From assembly GCF_001612635.1 (NCBI RefSeq), contig NZ_BDAV01000008.1, forward strand, positions 62,001 through 126,000: a stretch of 64,000 bases of DNA, in the 5' to 3' direction. The notes under the pieces were generated by a model. The model was not told the origin of the DNA. It made no database searches and saw only the letters and a list, made by a program, of their open reading frames with translations. Positions 44,440 through 53,786 of this stretch are shown here, one piece after another. Both the position numbers and the translations under genes were made by a program. Numbering within the stretch: position 1 is the first letter of the stretch; each line of letters starts with the position of its first letter. The DNA is from Nocardia africana NBRC 100379 (GTDB taxonomy: Bacteria; Actinomycetota; Actinomycetes; Mycobacteriales; Mycobacteriaceae).

Positions 44440-45633
44440 ATGTCCGCTGACCACTACAACGGCACCTCGGCCGGTGTGACCCGGCACTACGCCCCCTACG
44501 TCCAGGCGGATTGGGGCTATGCCAACCACTGGTATCCCGCACTGTTCTCCGCCGAACTCGCCGACGGCACCGTCAAGGGCGTCACCATCGGCGGCCACGA
44601 CATCGCATTGCGACGGTCGGCGGGTAAGGCCTACGCATTGTCGGACCGGTGTATCCACCGCGGCGTGAAACTGTCGGCGAAGCCGATGTGCCTGTCCGAA
44701 GGCACCGTGACGTGCTGGTACCACGGCTACACCTACAGCGTCGACGACGGCAGCCTCACCACCATCGTCGGCAATCCCGACGATTCGCTGATCGGCCGGG
44801 CCGCGATCCGGACCTATCCGGTCGAAGAAGTCAACGGCATGATCTTCGTCTTCGTCGGCGATGCGGACTACGGCACCCCGCCGCCGCTCGAGAGCGATCT
44901 GCCGATGCGAGTGACCAACGATCCCGGCAACTCTCCCGTCGCCCACCTGATGGACGACAACATCATCGTGCGCGGCATCCATCGCAAACTGGTCGGCAAT
45001 TGGCGGCTGGCCGCCGAGAACGGCCTCGATCCGGGCCACCTGCTGGTGCACTGGGACAACCAGATCCTGGTGGCCCTGGACCGTGCGCTGCCGCTCGGCG
45101 TCAACGCCCTCACCGACGACGCGACCGAGGAGATCGACATCCCCAACGGGCCCAAGGGCGTGATGAATCGCTACGACCGGCCCGATCTGTACAAGCCGGT
45201 GCTGGAGAACCCGAAGGTCGACATCAAAGCCCGGGGCAACGTTCAGCATTACTTCCGCACCTCGCTGTGGGTGCCGGGCGTGTTGATGGTGGAGCACTGG
45301 CCGATCACCGACGTCGTGCAGTACGAGTTCTACGTCCCCATCGACGACCACCACCACGAGTACTGGGAGGTGGTGGCGACCCGCGCCCACACCGACGAGG
45401 AACGGGCCGAATTCGACTTCAAGTTCGAGCATTTCTTCAAGCCGCTCGCGCTCGAAGGCTTCAACAACAGCGACGTGTTCGCCCGTGAAGCGACGGAAGA
45501 GCACTACACCCGCTTCGACGGATGGAACAACGAAATGCTCTGCGACATGGACTATTCCATCATCGCGTGGCGCAAGATGGCCGCCCGTCACCTGCGCGGA
45601 TACTTCGAATCGCCGTATCGGGACGAGGACTGA
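44440..45633 (+). CDS. Rieske non-heme iron oxygenase, CarAa-like terminal component
   Basis: This is a 397-residue oxygenase close in layout to CarAa of carbazole 1,9a-dioxygenase. Early APYVQADWGYANHWYP matches the CarAa N-terminus. The Rieske 2Fe-2S ligands are C71, H73, C92 and H95. Mononuclear iron ligands are H200 and H204 (ENGLDPGHLLVH) and D371, with D197 as the electron bridge. ALEGFNNSDVFAREA is shared with CarAa. CarAa relatives also include 2-oxoquinoline 8-monooxygenase, so an N-heteroaromatic or polycyclic substrate is plausible but not proven. Its reductase follows by 4 bases. Confidence 0.92.
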   Translation: MSADHYNGTSAGVTRHYAPYVQADWGYANHWYPALFSAELADGTVKGVTIGGHDIALRRSAGKAYALSDRCIHRGVKLSAKPMCLSEGTVTCWYHGYTYSVDDGSLTTIVGNPDDSLIGRAAIRTYPVEEVNGMIFVFVGDADYGTPPPLESDLPMRVTNDPGNSPVAHLMDDNIIVRGIHRKLVGNWRLAAENGLDPGHLLVHWDNQILVALDRALPLGVNALTDDATEEIDIPNGPKGVMNRYDRPDLYKPVLENPKVDIKARGNVQHYFRTSLWVPGVLMVEHWPITDVVQYEFYVPIDDHHHEYWEVVATRAHTDEERAEFDFKFEHFFKPLALEGFNNSDVFAREATEEHYTRFDGWNNEMLCDMDYSIIAWRKMAARHLRGYFESPYRDED

Positions 45634-45637
45634 ACGT

Positions 45638-46696
45638 ATGACCATGTCTCCGAGCGAAACCCGTTCCCACGCCGGCGCGGACACCGGAACCCATTGTGTC
45701 CGTTTGCGTTACACCGACACGGTGAAGGAGATCCACGTACCGGAGGGCACTTCGGTGCTGGACGCCGCAGCCGCCGCCGGCGTGCGGCTCGCCCATCAAT
45801 GCGGGATCGGCACCTGTGGCACCTGCGTCGGCCGGGTATCGGCCGGAGACGTGGTCATGCCCGAAGGCCGGGTCTACCCCCTGCGTGCGGACGAGTCGGA
45901 GGCGGGCATGCGGCTGCTGTGCCAAGCGCGTGCCCGCTCCGATGCCGAGATCGACCTCGACTATCCAGCGGCCCTGCTCGACGAGAACCCGCTCATCACG
46001 ACGACTACGAAGGTCACCGGTCTCACCTGGCTGGCCGAGTCCGTGGTCGAGCTGCAGATCCGGTTGCCGAAGTCGGCGAAGTTCTCCTTCCGCGCCGGAC
46101 AGTACGTGCGGCTGCGGGTGCCCGGCACCAGCGAATGGCGCTCGTACTCCATGGCTTCCGGCGAACGGGAGAGGCGCCGGCTCACCTTCACCGTGCGCGT
46201 ACTGCCGTCCGGCGCGATGTCGCACTATCTGCGCGAGCGGGCCGCCGTCGGCGACGAGCTCGAGATGGAAGGGCCTCTGGGGTCGTTCGGACTTCGCCCC
46301 GAACCCGGTCCGATTCTCATGGTGGCGGGCGGCACCGGGCTGGCACCCATGCTGTCGATGCTCGAAACCCTGCAAACCGCACGCGATCGCGACCGCATCG
46401 ACCTGGTTTTCGGCTGCACTCGCGGACCCGACCTGTTCCACCTCGACGAGCTCGCAGGACGGCGCAGTTTCACCCCGGGCCTGTCGGTGCGGGTAGTGGT
46501 GGACGAGCCGTTCGACCACCCGGATGTGCTCACCGGAAATCCGGTCAGCGTGCTCACCGCGGCCGACGTCGCCGACCCGAATACCAGCGCCTACCTGTGC
46601 GGTCCCCCGGCCATGCTCGATGCGGCCCGCGTCCGGCTGAGCGAACTGGGCCTGCCGCCCGAGCGGATCCACGCCGAGCAATTCCTCCCCAGCTGA
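45638..46696 (+). CDS. Oxygenase reductase, 2Fe-2S/FAD/NAD
   Basis: This is a 352-residue electron-transfer protein. A plant-type 2Fe-2S domain comes first (C55, C60, C63, C95), then an FAD domain (RAGQYVRLRV and WRSYSMAS, about 162-190) and an NAD domain (GGTGLAPMLSML and YLCGPPAML). This order is that of class IB reductases such as benzoate dioxygenase reductase. It supplies electrons directly to the Rieske oxygenase; no separate ferredoxin gene is present. Confidence 0.94.
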   Translation: MTMSPSETRSHAGADTGTHCVRLRYTDTVKEIHVPEGTSVLDAAAAAGVRLAHQCGIGTCGTCVGRVSAGDVVMPEGRVYPLRADESEAGMRLLCQARARSDAEIDLDYPAALLDENPLITTTTKVTGLTWLAESVVELQIRLPKSAKFSFRAGQYVRLRVPGTSEWRSYSMASGERERRRLTFTVRVLPSGAMSHYLRERAAVGDELEMEGPLGSFGLRPEPGPILMVAGGTGLAPMLSMLETLQTARDRDRIDLVFGCTRGPDLFHLDELAGRRSFTPGLSVRVVVDEPFDHPDVLTGNPVSVLTAADVADPNTSAYLCGPPAMLDAARVRLSELGLPPERIHAEQFLPS

Positions 46697-46743
46697 TCAC
46701 CATCGGCGGCCCGGCCGCCGGTGCGCACAGATTGTGAATCATC

Positions 46744-47616
46744 ATGAGCATCGCCCGACTCGGGGCTCTGACCGTCGAGGTCGCCGATATCGACGCCTGG
46801 CAGCACCTGCTGGTCGACCTTCTCGAACTCGACGCCCGGCCCCGCACCTCACCGGCGGATCCGCTGCTGATCCGACTCGACGACCGCCATCACCGCATCG
46901 CGTTGTATCCCGGGACCGAAGACCGCGTCCGACGGGTCACCTGGGAGGTGAACACTCCCGAGCAGCTGAACACGCTGGCCGATGCGGTCGAGGCCGAAGG
47001 TGTAGAGGTCGAGCGGGTGGCCGCCGGCGACGCTCCCGATGTCGCCGCCGCCATCCGGTTCGCCGATCTGGACGGGTTTCCCACCGAGATCGGCTACGGC
47101 GTGCTGACCGACCACCACCCGGTACGGCCCGGCGGGGTGATCAGCGGGTTCGTCACCGGCGAACTGGGCCTGGGGCATGTGGTCTACATGTGCTCGGACT
47201 ATCCCGCGGCGGTGGACTTCTATACCCGCGTCCTCGGCTTCCGGCTCACCGACTACATCGTCTGGGACGGCGCGGATGCCACCTTTCTGCACTGCAATGC
47301 ACGCCATCACAGCCTGGCGTTGATGAACGAATGCTTCGGGATGCGCGGCGGCGACCTCAACCATCTGATGATCGAGACCGCCACGCTCGACGACGTCGGC
47401 CGGGCCTACGACCGGATCACCGCCGCGGGCATCGATCTGAAGATGACGCTCGGTCGCCACACCAACGACGGGGTCACCTCGTTCTACCTTTCCACGCCGT
47501 CCGGCTTCGGCATCGAAATCGGCTGGGGTGGAGCGGTTGTCGGCGAGGACTGGGTCGTGCAGACCTACGACGCCCCGGCGCGCTGGGGCCACGAGGTCCG
47601 GAAGAAGGTGAGCTGA
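46744..47616 (+). CDS. Type I extradiol dioxygenase (VOC family, BphC/HsaC-like)
   Basis: This is a 290-residue two-module VOC protein. The iron ligands H145, H207 and E258 sit at almost the same positions as in BphC (146, 210, 260), in LGLGHVVY, LNHLMIE and GFGIEIGWGG. It opens the catechol made by the Rieske enzyme next to the diol (meta cleavage). It lies 47 bases after the reductase and 1 base before the amidase gene. Confidence 0.93.
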   Translation: MSIARLGALTVEVADIDAWQHLLVDLLELDARPRTSPADPLLIRLDDRHHRIALYPGTEDRVRRVTWEVNTPEQLNTLADAVEAEGVEVERVAAGDAPDVAAAIRFADLDGFPTEIGYGVLTDHHPVRPGGVISGFVTGELGLGHVVYMCSDYPAAVDFYTRVLGFRLTDYIVWDGADATFLHCNARHHSLALMNECFGMRGGDLNHLMIETATLDDVGRAYDRITAAGIDLKMTLGRHTNDGVTSFYLSTPSGFGIEIGWGGAVVGEDWVVQTYDAPARWGHEVRKKVS

Positions 47617-47617
47617 G

Positions 47618-48922
47618 ATGACCGTCGACGCAGCCACCGGCGAGCACGCCGAGACCTCGAGCATCAGCACGGTGGAACGCTATCTGGACCGCGTCGCCGA
47701 ACGCGACGAATTCATCCGCGCCTGGGCCTTTCTCGATCCGGACCTGGTCCGCGCGCAGGCCCGCGCACTCGATGCCGAATCGCCCCGCTCGCCGCTGCAC
47801 GGAATTCCGGTGGGCATCAAGGACATCGTCGACACCGCCGATCAGCCGACGGCGTACGGCAGCAGCCTCTGGTCCGGACATCGCCCCGGACGCGATGCCG
47901 AAGCGGTGCGCCGGCTGCGTGCGGCGGGCGCGCTGATCTTCGGCAAGACCGCCACCACCGAGTTCGCCACCTACGAGCCGGCCCGAACACGCAACCCGCA
48001 CAACCTCGATCACACGCCGGGCGGATCGTCGAGCGGCTCGGCGGCGGCAGTCGCCGACGGCCAAGTACCCATCGCTCTGGGCACCCAGACCGCCGGATCG
48101 GTGCTGCGTCCCGGTTCCTACTGCGGCGTCTTCACGCTCAAGCCCAGCTACGGCCGGTGGTCGTTCGACGGTGTGCTGCCGGTGGCGCTGAGTTTCGACA
48201 CCCTCGGCGCATTCGCGCGGCATCCGGTGTGGCTCGGCGCGGTCGACCACATCCTCACCGCCCCAGGGCAAACCGGCGAGGAACAGACCGCGCTGCCCGC
48301 CACCCGCGACCTGACCGTCGGTGTGCTGCGCCCCCCGTGGGCCGAACGCGCCGGCAGGGACGCCTCGGAGCGGCTGGAATCGTTCGCCGCCGGCCTGCGC
48401 GCCCACGGCACCACCGTCACCGAGATTTCCGTCCCGCCCGAGCTGGCCGAACTCGACGACGCTCACACGCTGATCATGGCCGCAGAGGCTGCCGCGGCGC
48501 TGTCCGACCGCGTCGGCAGGGATGGAACCGACGGCATCAGCCCCCGGCTGGCCGAATTCCTCGCCTTCGGCCGCGGCGCGGAGCCGAGCCGAATCCAGCA
48601 CGCGCGCAGCATACTTCGCGCTGCCCGACGCTTCCTCCAGGATGCGCACCGACGTGCCGACGTGCTGCTGACCCTCGCCTCGACCGGCGAGGCGCCCCGC
48701 GGCCTGGACAGCACCGGCGACCCGGTGTTCAACAAGCTCGCCAGCGTCGGAGGGCTTCCCGCGGTCGGGCTGCCGACCGGCACCGGCGCCACGGGACTGC
48801 CGCTCGGTGTGCAACTCATCGGCCCCACCGGCACCGACCACGCCCTCGTCCGCATCGCGACCTGCCTGACCGACCGGGTCGGGCTGGCCGCCCGCTGCCC
48901 GCTTCCGGAGGAACAGCGATGA
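47618..48922 (+). CDS. Amidase signature family hydrolase
   Basis: This is a 434-residue amidase with the Ser-cisSer-Lys triad: K68 in GIPVGIKDIVDT, the GGSSSGS loop at 135-141 and nucleophile S161 in GTQTAGSVLRPGSYCG. It hydrolyses a C-N amide bond. Inside a ring-cleavage cluster it points to a nitrogen-bearing substrate or intermediate. ATG 47618 follows the dioxygenase stop by one base; its stop overlaps the next gene (ATGA). Confidence 0.92.
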   Translation: MTVDAATGEHAETSSISTVERYLDRVAERDEFIRAWAFLDPDLVRAQARALDAESPRSPLHGIPVGIKDIVDTADQPTAYGSSLWSGHRPGRDAEAVRRLRAAGALIFGKTATTEFATYEPARTRNPHNLDHTPGGSSSGSAAAVADGQVPIALGTQTAGSVLRPGSYCGVFTLKPSYGRWSFDGVLPVALSFDTLGAFARHPVWLGAVDHILTAPGQTGEEQTALPATRDLTVGVLRPPWAERAGRDASERLESFAAGLRAHGTTVTEISVPPELAELDDAHTLIMAAEAAAALSDRVGRDGTDGISPRLAEFLAFGRGAEPSRIQHARSILRAARRFLQDAHRRADVLLTLASTGEAPRGLDSTGDPVFNKLASVGGLPAVGLPTGTGATGLPLGVQLIGPTGTDHALVRIATCLTDRVGLAARCPLPEEQR

Positions 48923-50277
48923 ACGACGCCATCACCCGCGCCGAGACCCCGGCGCAGTCGATCCAGGATCTGGCGCTGGACGACGACCGCCGCGCGATGT
49001 ACGACGCGGTCTGCGATCGACTCGACCCCGACCGCTTCCGCGATCTGCTGGTCGAGCTGGTCGGCATCCACAGCCCCACCGGGCGCGAACGCGCTGCCTC
49101 GGAATTCATGGCCGACCATCTGCGCCGCGAGGTCGGCATCGACGCCGCCTATCGGCCGGTCAGCGAGCACACCGGCAATGTGCTGGGCGAGATGCGCGGC
49201 AGCGGCGGCGGCAGCCGGCTACTCCTGTACGCCCCGATCGACACCCACATCGATCCCGAGGCCGATGTGCCGTGGGTCGGGCCCCGGTTGCGTCCGGACA
49301 TGGTGCCGCAGGCGCGGGTGGACGGCGATCTGGTGATCGGACTCGGCGCCTCGAATCCGAAATGCATGGTGGCCGGGCTGACCGAGGTTGTCCACGCTGT
49401 CGCCGACGCCGGTGTACCCCTGATCGGCGATCTGGCGATCGGCTTCGCAGGCGGCGGAATGCCGGTCACCATGAGCGGCCGCGACCACGTGGGCATGAGC
49501 AGTGGGGTGTTCCATCTGCTGACCCACGGCGCAATGCCCGATCACGCCATCGTCCTGAAACCGTGGTGGGCCGTCTACCCGGAGGAGCCGGGCATGTGCT
49601 GGTTCAAGGTGTCGGTACGCGGCACCTTCGGATACTCCGGAATCAGCAGGGGCACACCGGGTTTCCGCTCATCGATCGTCCCGGCCGCGCGCGTCGTCGA
49701 CCTCATCGAGGCCTGGCTGCCCGAATACACCGCACGCAACACCTCCGGATCCACCATTCCCGAGGGATGGATCTCGGCGCTGCGTTCCGGAAACCCGGAC
49801 AAGCCGGCCTTCCCCTCCGCCACCACCGAGATCTACCTCGACGTCCGGGTCAACCCCCGAACCTCTCCGGGCGATGTGCGAAATCAGTTCGCCCAGTTGA
49901 TATCCCACATTCGCTCGACCGAGCCCGATATCGATCTCGACTGGGAGATGTACGGTTCGCTGCCCGGCGGCATGACCGATCCCGGCAACTGGATCATCCA
50001 ATCCTGCCGGCGCGGGTGGGAAGAAGTGGAAGGCCGGCCCTACGAATCCACACCACTGCTCGGCGGACAGACCGACGGCACCCTCATCCGCCGGATGGGC
50101 GTCCCCTGCGCGCGCATCGGCTATCCCTGGCCGCCCGCGACCGCACCCGCCGAACTGAACGAAGGCCTGGGCGGCATGGGCGTCGCGTCGGTATCCGACG
50201 TGATGACCGCCGTGCGCGCCGTCGCCTACGCCGTCGTCGACACCCTTACCCGAACCCGAGAGGACGTGGGACTGTGA
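48919..50277 (+). CDS. M20-peptidase-fold protein lacking the metal ligands
   Basis: This is a 452-residue protein with overall M20 (ArgE/DapE/CPG2) layout: LVGIHSPTGRE near the N-terminus, a lid domain about 215-330, and GGQTDGTLIRRMGVP late. However, where the family has H-x-D it reads APIDTH; where the bridging Asp lies it reads GASNPKC; the Glu-Glu site reads FAGGGMP; and the final His is missing from AELNEG. It may be inactive as a metallopeptidase or do different chemistry. Coupled to the amidase and racemase genes by 4-base overlaps. Confidence 0.8.
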   Translation: MNDAITRAETPAQSIQDLALDDDRRAMYDAVCDRLDPDRFRDLLVELVGIHSPTGRERAASEFMADHLRREVGIDAAYRPVSEHTGNVLGEMRGSGGGSRLLLYAPIDTHIDPEADVPWVGPRLRPDMVPQARVDGDLVIGLGASNPKCMVAGLTEVVHAVADAGVPLIGDLAIGFAGGGMPVTMSGRDHVGMSSGVFHLLTHGAMPDHAIVLKPWWAVYPEEPGMCWFKVSVRGTFGYSGISRGTPGFRSSIVPAARVVDLIEAWLPEYTARNTSGSTIPEGWISALRSGNPDKPAFPSATTEIYLDVRVNPRTSPGDVRNQFAQLISHIRSTEPDIDLDWEMYGSLPGGMTDPGNWIIQSCRRGWEEVEGRPYESTPLLGGQTDGTLIRRMGVPCARIGYPWPPATAPAELNEGLGGMGVASVSDVMTAVRAVAYAVVDTLTRTREDVGL

Positions 50278-51032
50278 GCCCAGAACGCAAGATACTCAAC
50301 ATCGTTCCGGTACCGGTGCCGCCGGAGGCGCTGGCCGCCTTCGCCGCGCAGATCCCGGACGACATCGTGCATCCCGGTTTCGAGAACGTCTTCGTCAGTG
50401 CCCGCGCCGGCGGCACCACGCTGGACAGCGCGTACGAGACGACCTTGGCCGACGCCTTCGTCCTCGAGGCCGGATCCCGCGCCGAGGAACAGGGATACGC
50501 GGCGGTGTGTGTGAACTCTATGAGTGATTCGGCGCTGGCGGCGCTGCGTTCGCGGCTCACCATTCCGGTGGTGGCACCGAGTCAGGCCTCGATGCTGCTG
50601 GCATCGCTGCTGGGCAAGAAGTTCTCGGTGATCACCATGTGGCCGCAGTGGCACGAGCTGTATCACAAGGCGGCCCGCGAGCAAGGGCTCAGCGCCCGCA
50701 TGGCCTCTGTCCGCGATATCGGCGTCGCACCCGATACGGCCGAATTGCTCGCCGGCAAAGAGGATTTCGTCTTCGCTGCGCTCGAACGCGAAGCACGCAC
50801 CGCGATCGACGACGACGGCGCCGATGTCATCGTGCTCGGCTCGACCACGATGCACCAGTCTCATGCCTACCTGTCGCGGGTGCTGGAAGTGCCGGTCCTC
50901 AATCCCGGCGTCGTGGCCTACAAGCTCTGCGAGCTGCTGGTGGTGACCGGCTTGAGCCACAGCAAACGCGCCTTCCCGTCTCCCGCGCTCGTCCAGGACG
51001 ACCTGCTGTCGGCGCTCGCGGCCACCCACTGA
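50274..51032 (+). CDS. Asp/Glu/hydantoin racemase family protein with one catalytic Cys
   Basis: This is a 252-residue protein starting at GTG 50274 (GTGA overlap). The first catalytic cysteine is C79 in AAVCVNSMSD. At the second site, usually LGCxGM, it has S190 in VLGSTTM, so the normal two-base racemisation is unlikely. One-Cys relatives include decarboxylases (which keep the other Cys); isomerases such as maleate isomerase use both. The activity is open. It follows the M20-like gene and precedes the ring-fission hydrolase. Confidence 0.82.
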   Translation: MSPERKILNIVPVPVPPEALAAFAAQIPDDIVHPGFENVFVSARAGGTTLDSAYETTLADAFVLEAGSRAEEQGYAAVCVNSMSDSALAALRSRLTIPVVAPSQASMLLASLLGKKFSVITMWPQWHELYHKAAREQGLSARMASVRDIGVAPDTAELLAGKEDFVFAALEREARTAIDDDGADVIVLGSTTMHQSHAYLSRVLEVPVLNPGVVAYKLCELLVVTGLSHSKRAFPSPALVQDDLLSALAATH

Positions 51033-51078
51033 ACGACCCGATACACCGAACCACCCAGGCACCCCGAGGAAGTACACG

Positions 51079-51933
51079 ATGACCACCGAGAATCCCGAAA
51101 TCGGCCGGAGCATGCGCACCGGCACCTTCGACACCAACTACCACGACGTCGGAACCGGCGACCCGGTGCTGCTGCTGCACGGCTCCGGCGCCGGCGTCTC
51201 CGCCTGGGCGAACTGGCGCGGCCTCATCCCGGTGCTGGCCGATGATTTTCGGGTCGTAGCCCCCGATCTGGTGGGCTTCGGCTACACCGGACTTCCCGAA
51301 CCGGCCGACTTCCACATCTTCGACACCTGGATCGACCAGGTAGTGGCCCTGCTCGACGGCCTGGGTATCGAGAAGGCACACGTGGTCGGGAATTCCTTCG
51401 GCGGCGGGCTCGCCCTGCACTTGGCCATCCGACATCCGGAGCGCCTGAACCGGATCGCGCTGATGGGTGCGGGCGGAGTCAAGATGCGCTTCACCGACGA
51501 GCTCGACCAGCTCTGGGGCTACACCCCGTCGGTGCAGAACATGAAGAAGATCATGGACATCATGGCCTACGACCGGTCGCTCGTGACCGACGAGCTGGCC
51601 GAACTGCGTTACCGCGCCACCATCCGGCCCGGCGCACAGGAAGCTTTCGAGAAAGTCTTCCCTCCACCGCGGGCGCGGTGGCTGGACGCCCAGATCGTGT
51701 CCGACGAAGAACTGGCGTCCATCCCGCACGAGGTGTTGCTGCTGCACGGACGCGAAGACCGCGTGGTACCCCTGGAGGCGTCACAGCACATGTTCGCCGT
51801 GATTCCCAACGCGCAGCTGCACGTGTTCGGCCACTGCGGGCACTGGACGCAGATCGAGCACGCACAACGCTTCCAGCAACTGGTGTCCGCCTTCTTCCAC
51901 GAAGCGCGCACCACGGCCGGGGTCCACGCGTGA
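51079..51933 (+). CDS. Meta-cleavage product hydrolase (alpha/beta hydrolase)
   Basis: This is a 284-residue C-C bond hydrolase of the MhpC/BphD/XylF type. HGSGAGVSAWANW is the typical oxyanion region; the triad is S106 (GNSFGG), D227 (HGREDRVVP) and H255 (GHCGHW). It cleaves the ring-fission product of the extradiol enzyme into a carboxylic acid and a 2-hydroxydienoate. ATG 51079 follows GAGGAAG. It overlaps the monooxygenase gene by 4 bases. Confidence 0.93.
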   Translation: MTTENPEIGRSMRTGTFDTNYHDVGTGDPVLLLHGSGAGVSAWANWRGLIPVLADDFRVVAPDLVGFGYTGLPEPADFHIFDTWIDQVVALLDGLGIEKAHVVGNSFGGGLALHLAIRHPERLNRIALMGAGGVKMRFTDELDQLWGYTPSVQNMKKIMDIMAYDRSLVTDELAELRYRATIRPGAQEAFEKVFPPPRARWLDAQIVSDEELASIPHEVLLLHGREDRVVPLEASQHMFAVIPNAQLHVFGHCGHWTQIEHAQRFQQLVSAFFHEARTTAGVHA

Positions 51934-53516
51934 GCGCGCCGGGCAATGCCGGGCCCCGAGGCGCCGGGGGTGAGCACTCGGCGAGGATCGCGGTCATCGG
52001 GGCCGGTGTCTCCGGACTGTGTGCGGCGAAACTACTGACCGAGTTCGGGTTCGACGTCACCGTCTACGACCGCACCCCCGACGTCGGCGGGGTATGGAGT
52101 CGCACTCGCCGGTATCCGGGCGTAACCACGCAGAACAACAAGGGCACCTACGCGTTTTCGGACTTCCCGATGCCGCGCGCCTACCCGCAATTTCCCAGCG
52201 GCGCCCAGGTCCAGAACTATCTCGAGGACTACGCGACCCGATTCGATCTGCATCGACTGATCCGCCTGCGGACCGAGGTGACGGAAGCCGCCCAGGACGA
52301 GCGAACCGGAACCTGGACCCTGACCGTCCGGGACCTCACCACCGGGACGGACGCACCGGCAGCCTTCGACCACCTCGTCGTGGCGACCGGCATCTTCTGC
52401 GATCCGTTCGTTCCCGAGTACCCGGGGCGGGAGGACTTCGAACGAGCGGGCGGAAAGATCTGCGCCGCATCGGATTTCACCCGCCTCGAGGACGCGGCCG
52501 GCAAGGATGTCGTCGTGGTGGGCTATGGCAAATCCGCCTGCGATATCGCAGAGGCGCTCAGTGATGTCGCTCGCTCGACCACCGTCGTGGCCCGGGAGGT
52601 GACGTGGAAGGTGCCGCGGAAGCTCGCCGGGCTGGTGACCTACAAATACATCCTGCTCACCAGGTTCAGCGAAGCGCTGTTCGACCATATCGAACAGCGC
52701 GGGTTCGCTCGATTCCTGACCGGGCCGGGACGTTTCCTGCGCAACGCGCTGCTCGGCGGCATGGGGTCGATCGTGCGCCGGCAGTTGATGCTGGACCGGC
52801 TGGGACTGGTGCCGGACGGCCCGTTCGAACGCGTGGTCCGGCACGCGGTGAGCCTGGCCACGGAGAACTTCTACGAGAAGATCCGCGACGGCGTCATCAC
52901 CCTGCACCGCGGCGCGATCATCACGAGGCTGCACGAGAAGGACGGCAAGCCGACCATCGCGCTGTCCGACGACACGCTGCGGGATGCCGACATCGTCGTC
53001 TGCGCAACAGGTTTCACCCAACGGGTGCCCTTCCTGAGCGCCGCGCTGCAGGACCGCCTCACCGACGGCAACGGCAACTTCCTGCTGTACCGCCAGATAC
53101 TGCCACTGGACGTGCCGAACCTGTTCTTCGTCGGTTACAGCTCGTCGCTGGTCAGCCCGATCGCCGCCGAGGCATCCGCGATGTGGGTGGTCGCCTGTCT
53201 GGCGGGTGGCGGCACCGACCTGCCCTCGCCCGGACACCGACGTGAGTTCGCACGGCGCCGCCTGAACTGGATGATCGAACGCACCGAGGGCAAGCAGGCC
53301 CGCGGCACCAACATCATTCCGTTCTCGATTCGCCACGTGGACGAGATCCTGGACGAGATCGGGGTGAACATCGGACCGGCGGCTCGGCTGCGACAGTGGG
53401 TGCTTCCGGTGAAGCCGGCCGCCTATCGGTCCGCGACCGCGGCCCTGCATCGGCGCTTCCCCGACCGAGGCGCCGCGACCTCCCGGGACGGTATCCCGGC
53501 CTCCTCCCCGCGGTAA
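51930..53516 (+). CDS. Flavin-containing monooxygenase-like protein
   Basis: This is a 528-residue flavoprotein with two Rossmann motifs, VIGAGVSGLCAAKLL (about 22-36) and VVVGYGKSACDIAEAL (about 193-208), and VVCATGFTQRVPFL late, as in class B monooxygenases. Where the family fingerprint has a conserved His, the sequence reads ICAASDF, so coupling to oxygenation is uncertain. It could hydroxylate or Baeyer-Villiger-oxidise a ketone intermediate. GTG 51930 overlaps the hydrolase stop. Confidence 0.85.
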   Translation: MSAPGNAGPRGAGGEHSARIAVIGAGVSGLCAAKLLTEFGFDVTVYDRTPDVGGVWSRTRRYPGVTTQNNKGTYAFSDFPMPRAYPQFPSGAQVQNYLEDYATRFDLHRLIRLRTEVTEAAQDERTGTWTLTVRDLTTGTDAPAAFDHLVVATGIFCDPFVPEYPGREDFERAGGKICAASDFTRLEDAAGKDVVVVGYGKSACDIAEALSDVARSTTVVAREVTWKVPRKLAGLVTYKYILLTRFSEALFDHIEQRGFARFLTGPGRFLRNALLGGMGSIVRRQLMLDRLGLVPDGPFERVVRHAVSLATENFYEKIRDGVITLHRGAIITRLHEKDGKPTIALSDDTLRDADIVVCATGFTQRVPFLSAALQDRLTDGNGNFLLYRQILPLDVPNLFFVGYSSSLVSPIAAEASAMWVVACLAGGGTDLPSPGHRREFARRRLNWMIERTEGKQARGTNIIPFSIRHVDEILDEIGVNIGPAARLRQWVLPVKPAAYRSATAALHRRFPDRGAATSRDGIPASSPR

Positions 53517-53786
53517 CGAAACCACACCCCGTGGTCCGGGTGCCGGAACGGTCCGCCCACCCGGACTGCGGACCCTGCCGGTCCAGGCGGTCCGTCGTGT
53601 CGCCAACCGCACAGAAGTCGTCGATTTCGGCGGGGAGCTCTGCAGTATAATTGATTAGATAGGCTAAGCAACGTGGAGCGGCTCGGGCATCCGCCCGGCG
53701 CCACGCCGCATCCACCGTCCGGGCCCATCCGCAGCAACCGACCGTTGCTCTCACCGAACAAGGAGCTGACCGCAGGAAAGGCAGTT
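53517..53786. promoter_or_regulatory. MFS gene promoter region with inverted repeat at 53651-53671
   Basis: TTGATTAG and CTAAGCAA form an interrupted palindrome with one mismatch around a 5-base spacer, next to an AT-rich TATAAT-like stretch at 53646-53651. This is the pattern of a MarR/TetR operator on a promoter, but no regulator gene adjoins it. An in-frame GTG at 53673 is possible but lacks a ribosome site. Nothing else seen in the 270 bases. Confidence 0.55.
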
